Part shown: piece by piece, positions 45,750 to 64,000 of the stretch | How positions within the stretch are numbered: the first letter of the stretch is position 1 | Layout of the letters: each line of letters begins with the position of its first letter | Source: Dirofilaria immitis | Taxonomy: Eukaryota > Nematoda > Chromadorea > Rhabditida > Onchocercidae | Assembly: GCA_024305405.1 (NCBI GenBank) | Contig: JAKNDB010000068.1 | Span: forward strand, 3,348,501-3,412,500 | DNA length: 64,000 bases | Reading direction: 5' to 3' | Notes under the pieces: generated by a model | What the model was told of the DNA's origin: nothing | The model's database searches: none | The model's input: only the letters and a program-made list of their open reading frames with translations | Position numbers and translations under genes: made by a program

Positions 45750-48360
45750 ACGACAACTATTAACAGTGCAAACGGTGTTAGGTTTAAATGTCTTCTATAT
45801 TTTTATAGTTGTGTTTAAGGCATACTATTTACTCTTATACTTGTTTTTTGGGTTTTCGATTGAAGATTATATATCTTTGTAATGAATCTATGAATGTATT
45901 CGTAGGAAACAGCGTAAAAATGCAAGAAATTGCGGTGTTTTACATATGATATAAAGCTCCTATTAATATGCCTTAAATACTGAATTTTTTCGCGATGCTG
46001 TTGCAGCTGCAGTAAATTGTATGAATTATTGTTTTTTTTGATATCTCATAACATAACTCTGGGTTGTTGTTGTCGATAATCTTTTTTGATTGCAAAAAAG
46101 ATGAGTGATTGATGAGTCTTGCGATATTCGAGAAGTAATTTCTGAATTATAAGAAATGGGAAAAAAATTAGCCACAAGTTAAAGAAATACTCAGATATTT
46201 AATATATCATTATCTACTGATTACATTTGAGATGAACTAAAAGAAATTACGATTCCGGGAAAGAAAGAATAAATACTTAGAAGTGATACTCAACTGTATG
46301 ATATAATGATAATAGCGTTTTAATTATGTTATACTCTTGTATATGATTATCTACTTGGATACAAGAGCAAATCATATAACTAAAAGCGATAATTTTGTTT
46401 TTTTGAGTATTTATAAAAGAAAAATGAAACATTTTAATTTGTAATTAAGCAAAGCGAAGACTTTATTGTTGTTTTATATGCATGCATTTCTTTTGGCTTT
46501 TTTTTCTTTTTGTTATTTTTGAGTTTGTGTTAAATGTTAGCATAATAGGTTAAGAAATAGTAGTGCATTTAGTGTTCTGCTGAGTGGGATCATGAAAAGA
46601 GAAAAGATATGATTGAGGAATAATAACTTTTCTAATAAGATGATGATTACGAATTAAATGGGTGCATATCAATCACTTTGTATGAAATTTTTTTAATTTT
46701 GAATATTTGTAAAATACAATTTATTGAAAAGTTTGAAAAAAGTAATAGAATTTGAAATTTTTATTCTCGAATCGACAGTTATCATCGGTTCTATTGTATA
46801 AAGAAGATTGCAGCAGATGATTGGTTATAATATTGGAGTATCGTGTTGCCAAAAAAGCAAAGACATAATATCAATTTGGCGTACTTAATTTGCTGGAAAA
46901 AATGGAAACAAAAATTTTGCTCAAATGGAAAATACTGCAAGCAATAGAAATAAATGAAATTGAATTCTTTTTAAAAATTGCTTCATTTAATTACGAGGAA
47001 TTTTGCTAATGGGGCAATTTAAAAAATTTAGAAGTCGTTCATGTTGTTGCGGTGTTAAATGTGATATGCATTTTAAAATATGGTATTCATCCTGATAATA
47101 GGTGATAACTTTGTGATTTTAAGAGTGATAAGTTCCGTCGTTTAGAAAGGAGGCGATAAGTTCGTGATTTTTGTTTGTTTTTTTTTCTAGTGGCAAAATA
47201 TTGATTTGCTCAAGTAATATTACTATTATCTATGGCAATTTTATATATTTTTGATGGCAAAAAAATCTCGGAATTGAAATTTCTGTATAAATAACTAATA
47301 AAGCAATTATGAAGTAATAATTATTAAATAACAACTTGAAACGTAAAAGAGATGGTTAGGATAACAGCAATATTTACTATTAATTTTCTATTTTACTTTC
47401 AATTCAGCTCTTTTTGATGTGCTACTTCATTTTGCGGACGGTTCATTTTTTTATGAATTAACACTGTTTTGTTTTATGTATTTTTTCTTATTTGAGTATT
47501 TAATATCGATTCATTTATTCCAGTCATTTGTATTTTGATCTTCTTTTATTGTGTTTCAAAATATAAAATTTATAGTCATGTTTGTTTTTTTTTGTATTTA
47601 TTTTTATTATTTGTTCTTTATATTAATTTTTTCATTTATGAATTTTATTTAAATTCGTGCTTTTAGGTTGCACAAAATTTTTGAATTGACAAATAAGTGT
47701 TGTAATGATAACAGCAAGATAAAATGAAATAATATTAGTTGTGAGTACAAATTATTGCAATATCAAAATAACTTTCTACTTTCAAAATTGAATATTTTTG
47801 AATTTAAATTTTAAATAATTCAGAATTCGAATTGCTAGGAAGAAGGAAGATTTTTTCCTATAACAGTTGTTCTTATTTCTTCATTACTAATTTCATTTCG
47901 TGAAATAATTTATTGTCAAATTAATAATTATATATAAAGTATGAATTTTAAAAAGCGAAAGCTCTTTTTTTCATATTTTCAATTAATTATTTTTGATGCT
48001 GTTATGAGACAAATTGTTTTGCAATCTAATCGAATTAGAATTCCTAAGTTGATTCATATCATAATATAAACGTAGATGGAATCTAAAATTGAATATTATG
48101 CATAAAAATATAGCTGAAAATTGGATAATTAGAAGGTTATTAATTTTTGGGAGAAATTTTTACTTTTTATCATTAATATCATCAATATTGATATGAAGTA
48201 ATGGACATCACATTCTCAATAGATACAAACTGAAACGAAGTCAACATGCTAAAACTGCTATCTATGCATTGGAATCAATGCAGCGAATATCACCAATCTT
48301 CTGTTGTACTTTGAAACTCGACCGTTTAAAACAATCTGTTGGGAATCCATCTATTGCCTC
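45750..48360. other. Intergenic region downstream of CNOT3
   Basis: AT-rich sequence with no supported gene. No clear AATAAA follows the CNOT3 stop within the first 100 bases; the first obvious AATAAA is near 46,267. Confidence 0.4.
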
Positions 48361-48380
48361 GGACAAAAGTGGATACCGTA

Positions 48381-48453
48381 TGATCTCAGGCGGAATCGAA
48401 CCGCCGACCTTCCGTGTGTTAGACGGATGTGATAACCGCTACACCACGAGATC
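48381..48453 (-). tRNA. tRNA-Val (anticodon AAC)
   Basis: The reverse strand gives a 73-nt cloverleaf. The acceptor stem pairs GATCTCG with TGAGATC and the discriminator is A. The anticodon stem TCCGT/ACGGA closes the loop CTAACAC, giving anticodon AAC for valine. The T arm GGCGG-TTCGATT-CCGCC is perfect. The internal promoter A box (TGGTGTAGCGG) and B box (GGTTCGATTCC) match consensus. A TTTT terminator on the RNA strand follows the 3' end within about 15 bases. No intron is present. Confidence 0.95.
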
Positions 48454-48469
48454 TCTCTGGCACAGGCAA

Positions 48470-49278
48470 TTTCTTCTAACTGATTAAGCCAAGCTTAATT
48501 GTCCTCCTAAGGTATTTTGTTCATTTTATCAGAAATTTCTGTTGTCCAATTTAATTAATTGTTCAAGTTTTGATTTCAAGTTCAAATTTTCGATATACAT
48601 TAATATATACGATTATTCATTATACAATTATTTATTATCATTCATTCATTGTACCACCTAGAACTTGTATCTATATTAAAAATAGGATTAACTTTAATTT
48701 TAAATTGATAAAATCAATTTTTGCAATAAATTTATTTTTTTGAAATTATATCTAAGAATATTGATAAGGAAAAATTTCTTTTTATGATAAATCTAGAATA
48801 AATATAATGATAAAAATGATAAAGAAAAAGATGAAAAATTTTATGCAATAAAAAAATTTAATAATAAAATTAAAACATATTTTTACATCATGCATACAGA
48901 TAAATTAAATTTAGTTATAATATTATATGTAAATTTATTATCTAAATTATTTCATTTTCTTATTTACATCGAAAGAAATTTCAAAATTTTTCTTTATACT
49001 TGAGAATATTCTCAGAACACTTAAAAATTATTTAATTATAGAAATAATTCGAATTTGAAAAGAGAATAATACGAAATTTATATCGTATTAATTTACATAA
49101 TAATCGAAAATATTTATAAATTCGATTTATCTGATGGACATGAATAGGAAGAATTTCAACTAAATAAAATATATAAATTATAAAAAGTTGAATCTTTGCT
49201 TTTAATATTCTTGAAGAATATATTCAAATATATGATAATAATCATTTATATTTACATTAAATAACGAAAATGATTAAA
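48470..49278. other. AT-rich spacer between the tRNA and the RING gene
   Basis: No gene was seen. It includes the 3' flank of the minus-strand RING gene; no clear AATAAA on that strand was found close to the stop. Confidence 0.4.
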
Positions 49279-51336
49279 TTATGACTCGTCACTACTTGAA
49301 TCAAGCATTTCTCCATCATCTGCTACCAGTATTTGAATAATCTTCATCTGAAAATTATATCATACACTGATATCTATTTATCATTTGGAAAACTTTTAAA
49401 GAATTGTTTAGCAAATATTCAAACTTTTACGTGCCAATAACTTCAACAAAAAAAATTGTAGATAAATTTAATTTAATCCAGCCTGGTAAAACAAACCTAT
49501 AAATTGTACAAATTATTTTGTTCTTTACAAAATAAATTTTTAAGCAAAAATAAGAAAATTATTACTTACCAATTCCAAATTCTCGCATTGAATTTTATTA
49601 AGATATTCTTTCGTCTGTTTGTGTAGCGCTTTCTCATTTTCAAACTTTAAATAAGCTATATGAAATTGAATTATATAATTCATTTTAAAAATTTTTTCTA
49701 TTAAATCAATTTTATTCTGCTTATCAAAATTTGGATCAATTAATTTGAATAAAAAAGTAATTTGGAAAGATCAATTAGGATTTATCAATTTTAGTATTAC
49801 TTCTCCTTTAAAATATAATTTTTAGAAATTAATAATTTGGACTGATTTTTTTATTGTATTGAAATATTAAATGCTGCAAATGTTTACTAATGTTTAATCT
49901 AATTAATTCTTGACAAAATATCTTTGATACTAATTAATTAAGTAAAATTATAATTGGAAAAGAAATGATTAGTATGAAATGTAAAAAAAATAATCATTGT
50001 GAAATTTGAAAAAATTCAAATCTAAAAACTTTCAAAGAAGATATGGAAGAAAACAAAAGAAAGAATTTTCACTTTTTTAAAGATCATTATAACTGTCCAG
50101 TTTTTCAGATGAATCATCCGTGCTATCACTATCAGAATGTGTATCAGTACTTTCGCTTTGCTTATCATCCATATCATGAAAATAGAGTGATGTTACAATA
50201 TCATCGAGTGTTGATGGTTGACGACATTCCGGACAGGTCGTTTGCTCCTCAAATATTTTTTTTTTGTTTTTGTTTAAATAAATGAAATTTTCGTAAGCAA
50301 ATTTGAAATCAAAACAAATGATATCACTTATTTTATGAATTGTTCGAAAGACTTAATAAATTAAATCAATTTGCTACGTTATATTATTTCAATGTATTAA
50401 TTTTGCGCAGATCTTTTGATCTATTTAATATTATAAATTGGAATATATTTGAAATGATAAATGATTTGCTACGTTAGTAAAAATAATTTATCTCATCATA
50501 TCAATTTTATCAAATTGTAATACTACGCTATTTGATATATTTGTTTTATAAAAATTTTTAATTTATTTAATCATACGATTTGCAATTATATCGGAGATGA
50601 TATAAAATTTTAATAATTTAATAAAAAATTTCACTTTGCCTATTTGATTATTGATTAAGTTGATCATACAATAGTCTCAAACTTTATCTTATGATCTAAA
50701 ATATTTTTGATTTGATAAAAATTGATGAAATATTTGGAGAATTGGCGTTTTAAAAGAAATGAAAAATATTTAATACATATAAATAAAAATTTCAAATTTA
50801 ATAAATTATATTTAATTTGTTATTGCTCTATTTATGATTAAAATTTTAAAATACTTAGCAAAAACAAACAGACAATAATAAATAAAGAGGAAACAAATAA
50901 AAAATAAACAAACAAGAAGTAAACAAGCAAAAAATAATAATTTAATAAAAAAACAAACCAATACTTACAATAAGCCAATATTTGATACAATGAAAATGAA
51001 ATAAATGACCGCAACGAAGTGCTGAAATATTTTTCATTGGCATTTTCTCCAAACAAATTGTACATAATCTATAAAAATAGCAAAAATTATCATAATATTC
51101 ATTACCTAAAAACTGTAACCTTCTAATCTCTTAACCTTTTAACCTTTCAATTTATAATAGTTTTCATATTTATCTTTTCATGAAAAAAAGTTAAAAAGAA
51201 CAACAGTACTGAAAATATATTATTAATTCGTCAAATTATGATTAATAATTTTACTAAACTAATTATTAATTTATGTTAAAGAAATGAAAAATTATTTTTA
51301 CCCTTTTGATTTTTGACGTCCCAATAATTGTCCCAT
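49279..51336 (-). CDS. Small RING-H2 zinc-finger protein (putative E3 ubiquitin ligase)
   Basis: Five minus-strand exons in transcript order: 51336-51302, 51068-50969, 50247-50094, 49655-49570 and 49347-49279. They total 444 bases, 147 residues and a stop, with every phase matching and no frame break. The protein starts MGQLLGRQKSKG, then has a RING-H2 finger from about residue 14: CTIC, 13 residues, CGH, LFHFHC, then CPECR. This is the C3H2C3 zinc ligand pattern expected of an E3 that recruits an E2 enzyme. An acidic Ser/Asp-rich segment (STDTHSDSDSTDDSS) follows, then a short helical stretch (KALHKQTKEYLNKIQ) and an acidic end (DSSSDES). Gly2 makes N-myristoylation possible. The finger resembles TRAIP-type fingers, but the protein is far shorter and the substrate is unknown. 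The second acceptor (ATTTGAG) is unusual. Confidence 0.85.
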
Positions 51337-51399
51337 AATTATTCACTTTTATTATTCACTCCTTAAAATTATTTTACCTTCTAATTGTTTTTTCTTTTT

Positions 51400-53530
51400 T
51401 CTTTTTGATCTTTGATAATGATTAAATTCGTAATAATATTAAGTCAAAGAAAAATATATTAATAATAATTCTTTTTTTTTTGTTACAAAATAAAATATTT
51501 GCAAGAAATTGCAAAAAAAGAAAGGAAATAAGAAAATAATTATATTCAAATATTATTAAATTTATATTTTATAAATATAAATTTAATAATTTTAATATAA
51601 ATATTATTTTATGTAAGATTTCTTATATAATATTATTAATATAAGTATAATTTGTATATATATATATATATGATAAGAAAAATAATTATCATTATTGAGG
51701 AGGAAATGCGTTTTCTCAATTTAATTATTTGACAATTAATTCACAAATAATACATACTAATATAAAAATAGTAATACGAAGCAAACAGATTTTTAACTTA
51801 AATTTGTTTTGATGCTATATTAATTATTAATTAATAAATAATAATAATAGCAATAGCAATAATAATTAATAATAATAATAATAATGATAATAATGATAAT
51901 AATGATAGAGAATAGTAATAAATATTAATTTTTCATTTTAAAAAAGAAATGAAAGATAAAATTTAATTGAAGCAAAGAAAGAAGAATGAAAAGGAATGAA
52001 ATGAGATAAATAATTATTCTAACTGCACTTCTCAGAAGATAATAAATAGTAATAAAATGATAGATAAGATCTGTGAGCTGCTTATTAAGTAGATATTATT
52101 ACAACATGCATTAATTAGTATGGTATAATTCGAAGAAAGGTCAAGAATGTAATTGTTGATAAGATCAGTGATAAATTATTGCTGTAATAAATTAATGATA
52201 TATATATATATATATGTATATGTGTATTGTTGGATAAATAATTATTATGATCGTTGCACGAATCTTTTTTTTTTTTTTCATCTAACACATATGTTAAATA
52301 TAAATTAATTCAAATTAACATTATTGAAATTATTAATTTATATAATCGAATATTAATATAGAAAATTACTAATCAAATACAAAATAATTTAAAAAGTTAA
52401 TAAATTTCGTTATTATCAAAATTGATAAAATTTTTGTAAAATAGTGATAAATATGCGACTAAATAGTTGATATTAAGACAATTAAGAGTTAATAATTAAA
52501 TAAAATTTGTTATTATCAAAATTGATAAGATTTTTGTAAGATAGTGATAAATGTGTAGTTAAAAGATAAAAACTTTTCTATTATAACAATTGATATCAAA
52601 ATAATAATTAAATAAACTTTAGCATTATCAGAATTTCAGCATTATCAGAATTGATAATTGTAAAATCGTCGATTAATACATAAAATGCTTTATTATTATT
52701 TATTATAGGTATAATATATAGGAATCAATATTTTCATTGTTAATGGATATGCTTTAATTTGCATATAATATTGTTTGTTTATAAGATATTATGAAAGATT
52801 TGATAAAATAAAAATAAGATTTTAAAAGAAAAAAATAGTAATTAATTCAGTTATGCATTAAATTTCGTATCAATGGATAATGAGAATATAAAATTTGGGA
52901 ATAAAAATTATTTTCGTTTTCCCTATTTTAAACTATCTTTTTTAAGTTTAACATATAACAAAAAAGAAAAGAAAATATAAATTATTATATTTTATTGTTG
53001 AAAACTAAACTAATATATTATTTCAAAATATTATTATTATTACTCAAATAGCACTTAAATATGTATAAATTAAAATATAAATGAAAATTTGCTTATTTCA
53101 TTTCAAACAATTAATTTGCATAGAAAATGAAATTATTGTATTTTGCAAAATTTATTTTATTATTAAATTTTATAAATTAGGAAGGATTTTTTTAAAGCAA
53201 ACATTTGTTTAATTTATAAATTTTCGTTCGCTTGTACGGGTAGTTTTAATTCAATTTATTTACGAACTTTATGAAATAAATTTAAATTTTGTTGGAAATT
53301 TTTAATTCAAAAAATTATCTTTATCGATGCATTTTATCAATTTGTATTAATTTCTTTATTTTATCATATATTTCTTGTTTTAATTATGGATATTAAATTT
53401 CGTTTCTTTCTGCCTAATTAGACACTTTTTTAAATAATTAAAATTAAGTATTAAATTTATATTTTTACAAGGACTTTTGTTATTTTGCTTTTTATATAAA
53501 AATAAAGCTAATGACATATTAGCAAAGGAA
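51400..53530. other. AT-rich spacer between the RING gene and the PP1-like gene
   Basis: Contains an AAT microsatellite (about 51,838-51,906), a TA run near 52,200 and two diverged copies of 'TTCGTTATTATCAAAATTGATAA' (near 52,407 and 52,508). No gene was seen. Confidence 0.4.
51838..51906. repeat. (AAT)n microsatellite, interrupted
   Basis: Runs of AAT broken by AGC and GAT triplets. Confidence 0.8.
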
Positions 53531-53531
53531 T

Positions 53532-59465
<5,934 letters not shown>

Positions 59466-59502
59466 AATGATATTTTGCGCATATTTAAATTATTTTCATA
59501 TC

Positions 59503-59508
59503 AATAAA
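59503..59508 (+). terminator. Polyadenylation signal of the PP1-like gene
   Basis: AATAAA lies 38 bases after the TAA at 59,463-59,465, a normal spacing for a nematode 3' UTR. Confidence 0.6.
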
Positions 59509-60749
59509 ATATTATTTCTCTGAAAAAAAATAGAAAATGATGGTATTTAAGAGAGAAAATGAAATTTCATCGCATATTTTATATTTATTATGCATCATTT
59601 TTTGAAAGAAAAAAAGTTTCTTAGTTAAAAATTTTTGATTTTTTTTTGTTTCAATTTTAAATTAAAACAAAATCCTTTTTTCTTAAAAAAAAGGTAATGT
59701 CATTTCTAATTATTAGAAGTAATTTTTTTCTTCATCATCTCTGAAATTTGATAAAATGTAATCAATTTCATTTCAATAAATTATATTAAAATTTGAAACG
59801 ATAAATTTTTATCAAAATATTATCGATTACAAAATAAAAAAGACAACAATTGATGTAAAAATATTAGACTTATTTATTTTTTACGATTTTTATCATTATT
59901 TTAACAAAATAGTCTCGAATGAGAAACATTAATGATAATATTTTAACTAATATGAAAGTAATATTAAATTTCATCACTTATTTGATAATCATAATGATAT
60001 CTCTTTATGATAATCATAAAATGATAATAATAGGAAATTTGATTATTTTTCTTCCTAATAATTATAAAAAGTGTGGATTTTTCAACTTGTCATTTAAAGA
60101 TTTCAAAGAGAAAAAAGAAAAGGAAAAAAGACAAATTAATAATTATTGCAAGCAAATAATAGAAATTTGATTTGTATTAATTGATATCACTTATTATTGA
60201 TATTTTTATAATCATCATATCATTCCCAATATTTTATCATTTTGTGTCAATGCATCCATCGTATGAAGAAATAAACAGTTCAATGCATTGTAAAATTATG
60301 GAACACTTTTTTTTTGAAATATCTTATTGAGTTATTTCGAATTTAGGTACAAGTAATATCAGTTATTTCGTATCTTATATATTATCAATCATCTCTTACA
60401 TATCATCTAATATTGTTGATTAAAAACGATTTGCGATAAGTTAGATTTGTAGAGAAAAAAAATTTAATAGTGATTAACAATATATTATGTATTGATTGAT
60501 AAAAAATTGTTATATTTTTATCAACAAATTTGTTTCATTTTTAAAATTAATGAAATCCATTTATCGAAACTTTTAAGAAATTGAAATTAATTCATAATAG
60601 TAATTATTAATCTAAATTAAAACAAATTATATAAAATGAATTAAATATCATCATTTGTAGGAAGACGAATTTTTCATTACAAATTTATTTGAAATATTTT
60701 TTAATTCAAAGTATTTGTAGTAATTAATTAATAATTTCTTTATTAAACT

Positions 60750-60917
60750 ATGCCAAATAAAAAATATGATATTGGTATAGTTATGGGTGATAATATCCTT
60801 ATCTATGATAAGCCAGCAAATTCTACACATGATAACGGAGCACTAATTTTTTCAAGCTTATCTTTTGGTCTCCTAGAATCTCTGGTTTCATTATATATTG
60901 CAAGAATTACGAAGTAG
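60750..60917 (+). CDS. Possible small ORF of 55 residues, unrecognised
   Basis: An ATG frame starting MPNKKYDIGIVMGDNILIYD runs to TAG at 60,915-60,917. The local sequence is less AT-rich than its surroundings. The N-terminal half is polar and charged; the C-terminal half (ALIFSSLSFGLLESLVSLYI) is hydrophobic enough for a membrane helix. I know no homologue and see no strong acceptor immediately upstream. It may be a single-exon peptide, a terminal exon or chance. Confidence 0.2.
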   Translation: MPNKKYDIGIVMGDNILIYDKPANSTHDNGALIFSSLSFGLLESLVSLYIARITK

Positions 60918-61483
60918 ATTACTTTAGTCACTTTTAACATTATAATGGTGATGATGTACATGCATAGCAGTAATAATGATTATATTGTAGTTATCATTAT
61001 CAGTATTTTATCATTGTTCTTATTGATATTGTCCGATTAATATTATTGTTATTTATTGATTTATTCCATTTAAAAATTTCCCATTTTAAGTGATTAAACT
61101 ATACACATATTATCGTCAGTAAAAAAAATTATTACCATTTTTCTTATTAATTCTAATATTATCTAAATAATATTGTTGCTATTTATATTTGCCAAAAGAT
61201 TCTATGATATGATTAAAATAATGATAAGTTTATTCTACACAGATTTGTAAATACTATCAGTCTTTCTTCTTATCACTTCTATATTCTATTATCATTTTCA
61301 TTCATGCTATGATAAATTCTTACATATGTATTGTTTCACAAGCAAACTGCAATAATTATTTCAAAAATATTTTTATTGATTAAAAGTTTGTAATAATTTT
61401 CAATATAGTTATTTATTGTTTGTAAAGCCATATGATAAATATTAGCTATGTTAATTATTTGATCCAATTTGTATTTTTTAGGC

Positions 61484-61620
61484 AACCGAATAAATATCTC
61501 GGATATTGATCGGGGAGAAGAGAAAGATACGACAATTGAATAAATATCTCGAGATAATCAAGACAGAAGAGAGAAAGAGATAGGGAAAAGAGAGAAAGAC
61601 GAGAAAAGTGAGAAGAGAAA
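61484..61620. repeat. Purine-rich patch with a repeated GAATAAATATCTCG
   Basis: CCGAATAAATATCTCGGATA (near 61,487) and TTGAATAAATATCTCGAGATA (near 61,538) are followed by GAGAAGAGAAAGA-type runs. The first copy also has CCGA..TCGG symmetry. Function is unknown. Confidence 0.5.
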
Positions 61621-62953
61621 TTTTTGAAAAAATTATGTTTTCAGCAGAAATAAAAAAATCTGCCACTGTTTGAAGAAAAACAAATTTAAAAAAAATTGAT
61701 TTTCGACAAATATTTTTTAAAATTTATTTTTTGAAAAAAGAATTTATGTTTGTTTAATGCTTTAATATTTTATTAATTTGTTAATAAATATCGAAAAAAA
61801 CAAAAAAACTTTTTATTTTAATTAATGAATTATTTTATGATTACTAAATTAGATTTTTAGCAAAAAATATCTTAATGAAAAATTATTTCGAATTAATTTA
61901 ATATTAATAATTCAATTTGTAGGATAGTATTGAATAAGCATAGAATTTTCTATTATCAATAGGTAACTTGATATGATTAAAAAAATATCATTGAGATAAA
62001 AAGATATATAAAGTTTTCGTTCTGATAACTATCACTAATTTTCTAAAGATAACATTTTTTTCTTGTTTTTCTTTGAAACAATAAACTTTTTCAGAACATT
62101 AATCAGATATGGTACAACTGTGTTTCTTAATTATGCTATGCACATTTTTATTTTATTTATCATTATTTTTCTAAATTTAAAAATTAGGTATTATTGGAAA
62201 AAAATTCATATCTTGCATTTGTGATAATTCGTTATCTTTTGATTAATGAAAAAGAAAAAATATATGCATATTCAAATATGATATGAATTGATAAAAATTT
62301 TTTTGTTGTTAATATTATCAATTTGTGAGAATATTCTAATATAGAATTACGAATTATGCGATATTAGTGTATTCATTGAATTTTATATCTTTAATTATTA
62401 TTCAATTTCAAATGTCAATTGCCTGGAAGAAAAGAAAAGAGCATTTGAAGATTTATTCACTTTTATAAATAATATTTATTCTAAAATCTATTTATGCAAA
62501 GGATATTTTGTTTTAATAATAACTTTATGAATTTTTATAAACAATTTGATTTGACTTCCTTCCTTTGCCTAATAATTATATATTCAAACTTTTTCTGTTT
62601 TTTTTTTATGCCTATTCAATAAAAGTTATCAATTCATAAAATGTATTAATATATTTTCAATTCTTTTACTTTTTTATTTATCAATGAAATTAAATTTATT
62701 TATGATAATTAATAAAAAAATATATATAATTGATATATTCATACAATACTTTTTTCTTTTCTTTTCTTTTCTGAATCCTTTAGTTAAAATTTAAATTTTT
62801 CATGAATTCTCAATTATATATAAACAATTTTATTTTTTTCTTTTTCTTTTTCTTTCGTACCCTTTGAATTATCTTTTGATAAAATTTAAAATTTATAATA
62901 ATTATTGGTCACATTGTAATATATATGTATATATGAAATTGTTCACTAAACAG

Positions 62954-63010
62954 CGTAGGAGCGGGGAAGCGAGGGAAGCGGGGAGATGAAGAGCGGAAAG
63001 CGGAGGAGAT
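62954..63010 (+). other. G-rich polypurine tract with AGCGGGGAAGCG repeats
   Basis: Short AGCGGGGA, AGCGAGGGA, AGCGGGGA, AGCGGAA, AGCGGAGGA units in a row form a nearly pure purine strand with several G-tracts. It is the most G-rich patch seen in this part of the window. Triplex or G-quadruplex formation is possible; no gene is apparent. Confidence 0.6.
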
Positions 63011-63161
63011 AAAAAAATGGTCAACAATTGAAAAAAATTTTTATCCGATCCGATTCAATGTTTACTTAACTGATTTATCCATTTTCGTTTTTTTTTCATT
63101 TTCTTTTTTTAGCTTCATATTATTCCAATATCATATTCAAAATGACAAATATTGAATTGAC

Positions 63162-63585
<424 letters not shown>

Positions 63586-63587
63586 AT

Positions 63588-64000
63588 CAGATATATTATC
63601 AATCAGATATTGAGTAATAATAAATATTGCATATTTAAAATTATCAGATATATTATCGATTAGATATTGAGTAATAATAAATATTGCATATCAGATATTA
63701 AGTAATAATAAATATTGCATATTTAAAATTATCAGATATATTATCAATCAGATATTGAGTAATAATAAATATTGCATATCAGATATTAAATAATAATAAA
63801 TATTGCATATCAGATATTGAGTAATAATAAATATTGCATATTTAAAATTATCAGATATATTATCAATCAGATGTTAAGTAATCATAAATATTGCATATTT
63901 AAAATTATCAGATATATTATCAATCAGATATTGAGTAATAATAAATATTGCATATTTAAAATTACCAGATATATTATCGATTAGATATTGAGTAATAATA
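63588..64000. repeat. Compound tandem repeat running off the right edge
   Basis: A long unit (ATTTAAAATTATCAGATATA, then TTATC-ATCAGATATTGAG and TAATAATAAATATTGCAT) alternates with a shorter derivative that keeps only CAGATATT.A.TAATAATAAATATTGCAT. At least eight units are present, and the array continues past the window. Confidence 0.9.

Larger units (their letters stand above)
59510..63160. other. AT-rich intergenic DNA right of the PP1-like gene
   Basis: Poly-A/T tracts and ATTATC/GATAAT-rich sequence dominate. Notable patches are a 55-codon ORF at 60,750-60,917, a purine-rich repeated patch at about 61,484-61,620 and a G-rich purine tract at 62,954-63,010. No conserved protein was recognised. 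Confidence 0.4.

Noticed and set aside
48269..48487. 72-codon plus-strand frame
   Set aside because: It overlaps the tRNA-Val gene antisense; tRNA sequence explains the unusual composition.

Overview
The window looks like nuclear DNA of a nematode, most plausibly a parasitic clade III (filarial or other spirurid) worm. The reasons are: roughly four-fifths A+T by eye; split genes with TTTCAG/TTTTAG acceptors and GTAAG/GTTAGT/GTTTGT donors; acceptor-like TTTCAG or TTTAG just upstream of two start codons, as expected for spliced-leader trans-splicing; abundant AAT/ATT microsatellites; and close protein similarity to worm NTL-3. The genus cannot be fixed from sequence alone.

Layout. 1-21,360: gene-poor, very AT-rich, with microsatellites, short tandem arrays, diverged duplications and one large fold-back. 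21,375-27,416 (+): a ten-exon UDP-glucuronosyltransferase-like gene with three frame breaks and altered donor-binding signature residues. 27,417-33,147: intergenic, with two weak candidate exons and a GC-richer block that probably holds the promoter and 5' UTR of the next gene. 33,170-45,749 (+): a fifteen-exon CNOT3/NTL-3 gene, the CCR4-NOT deadenylase subunit, with a long CAG/CAA repeat. 48,381-48,453 (-): tRNA-Val(AAC). 49,279-51,336 (-): a five-exon small RING-H2 protein of 147 residues. 53,532-59,465 (+): an eight-exon nematode-type PP1-like Ser/Thr phosphatase, with a seven-copy 117-bp satellite in intron 3. 59,466-64,000: intergenic, with a possible 55-residue ORF and a compound tandem array at the right edge.

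The genes are unrelated housekeeping, detoxification and signalling genes; nothing points to an operon or a shared pathway. The most important cross-cutting observation is that seven places in the three large plus-strand genes each need exactly one extra base to restore both reading frame and splice phase. Four lie in A-runs and the others sit in or next to short homopolymers. CNOT3 is conserved and essential in model animals, so the simplest reading is homopolymer under-calling in this assembly; real decay or slippage would be the alternatives. The UGT copy also has substitutions in conserved positions, so it may be degenerate for independent reasons. A second unusual feature is a set of inverted copies of the start of UGT exon 5 arrayed in the intron just before it.
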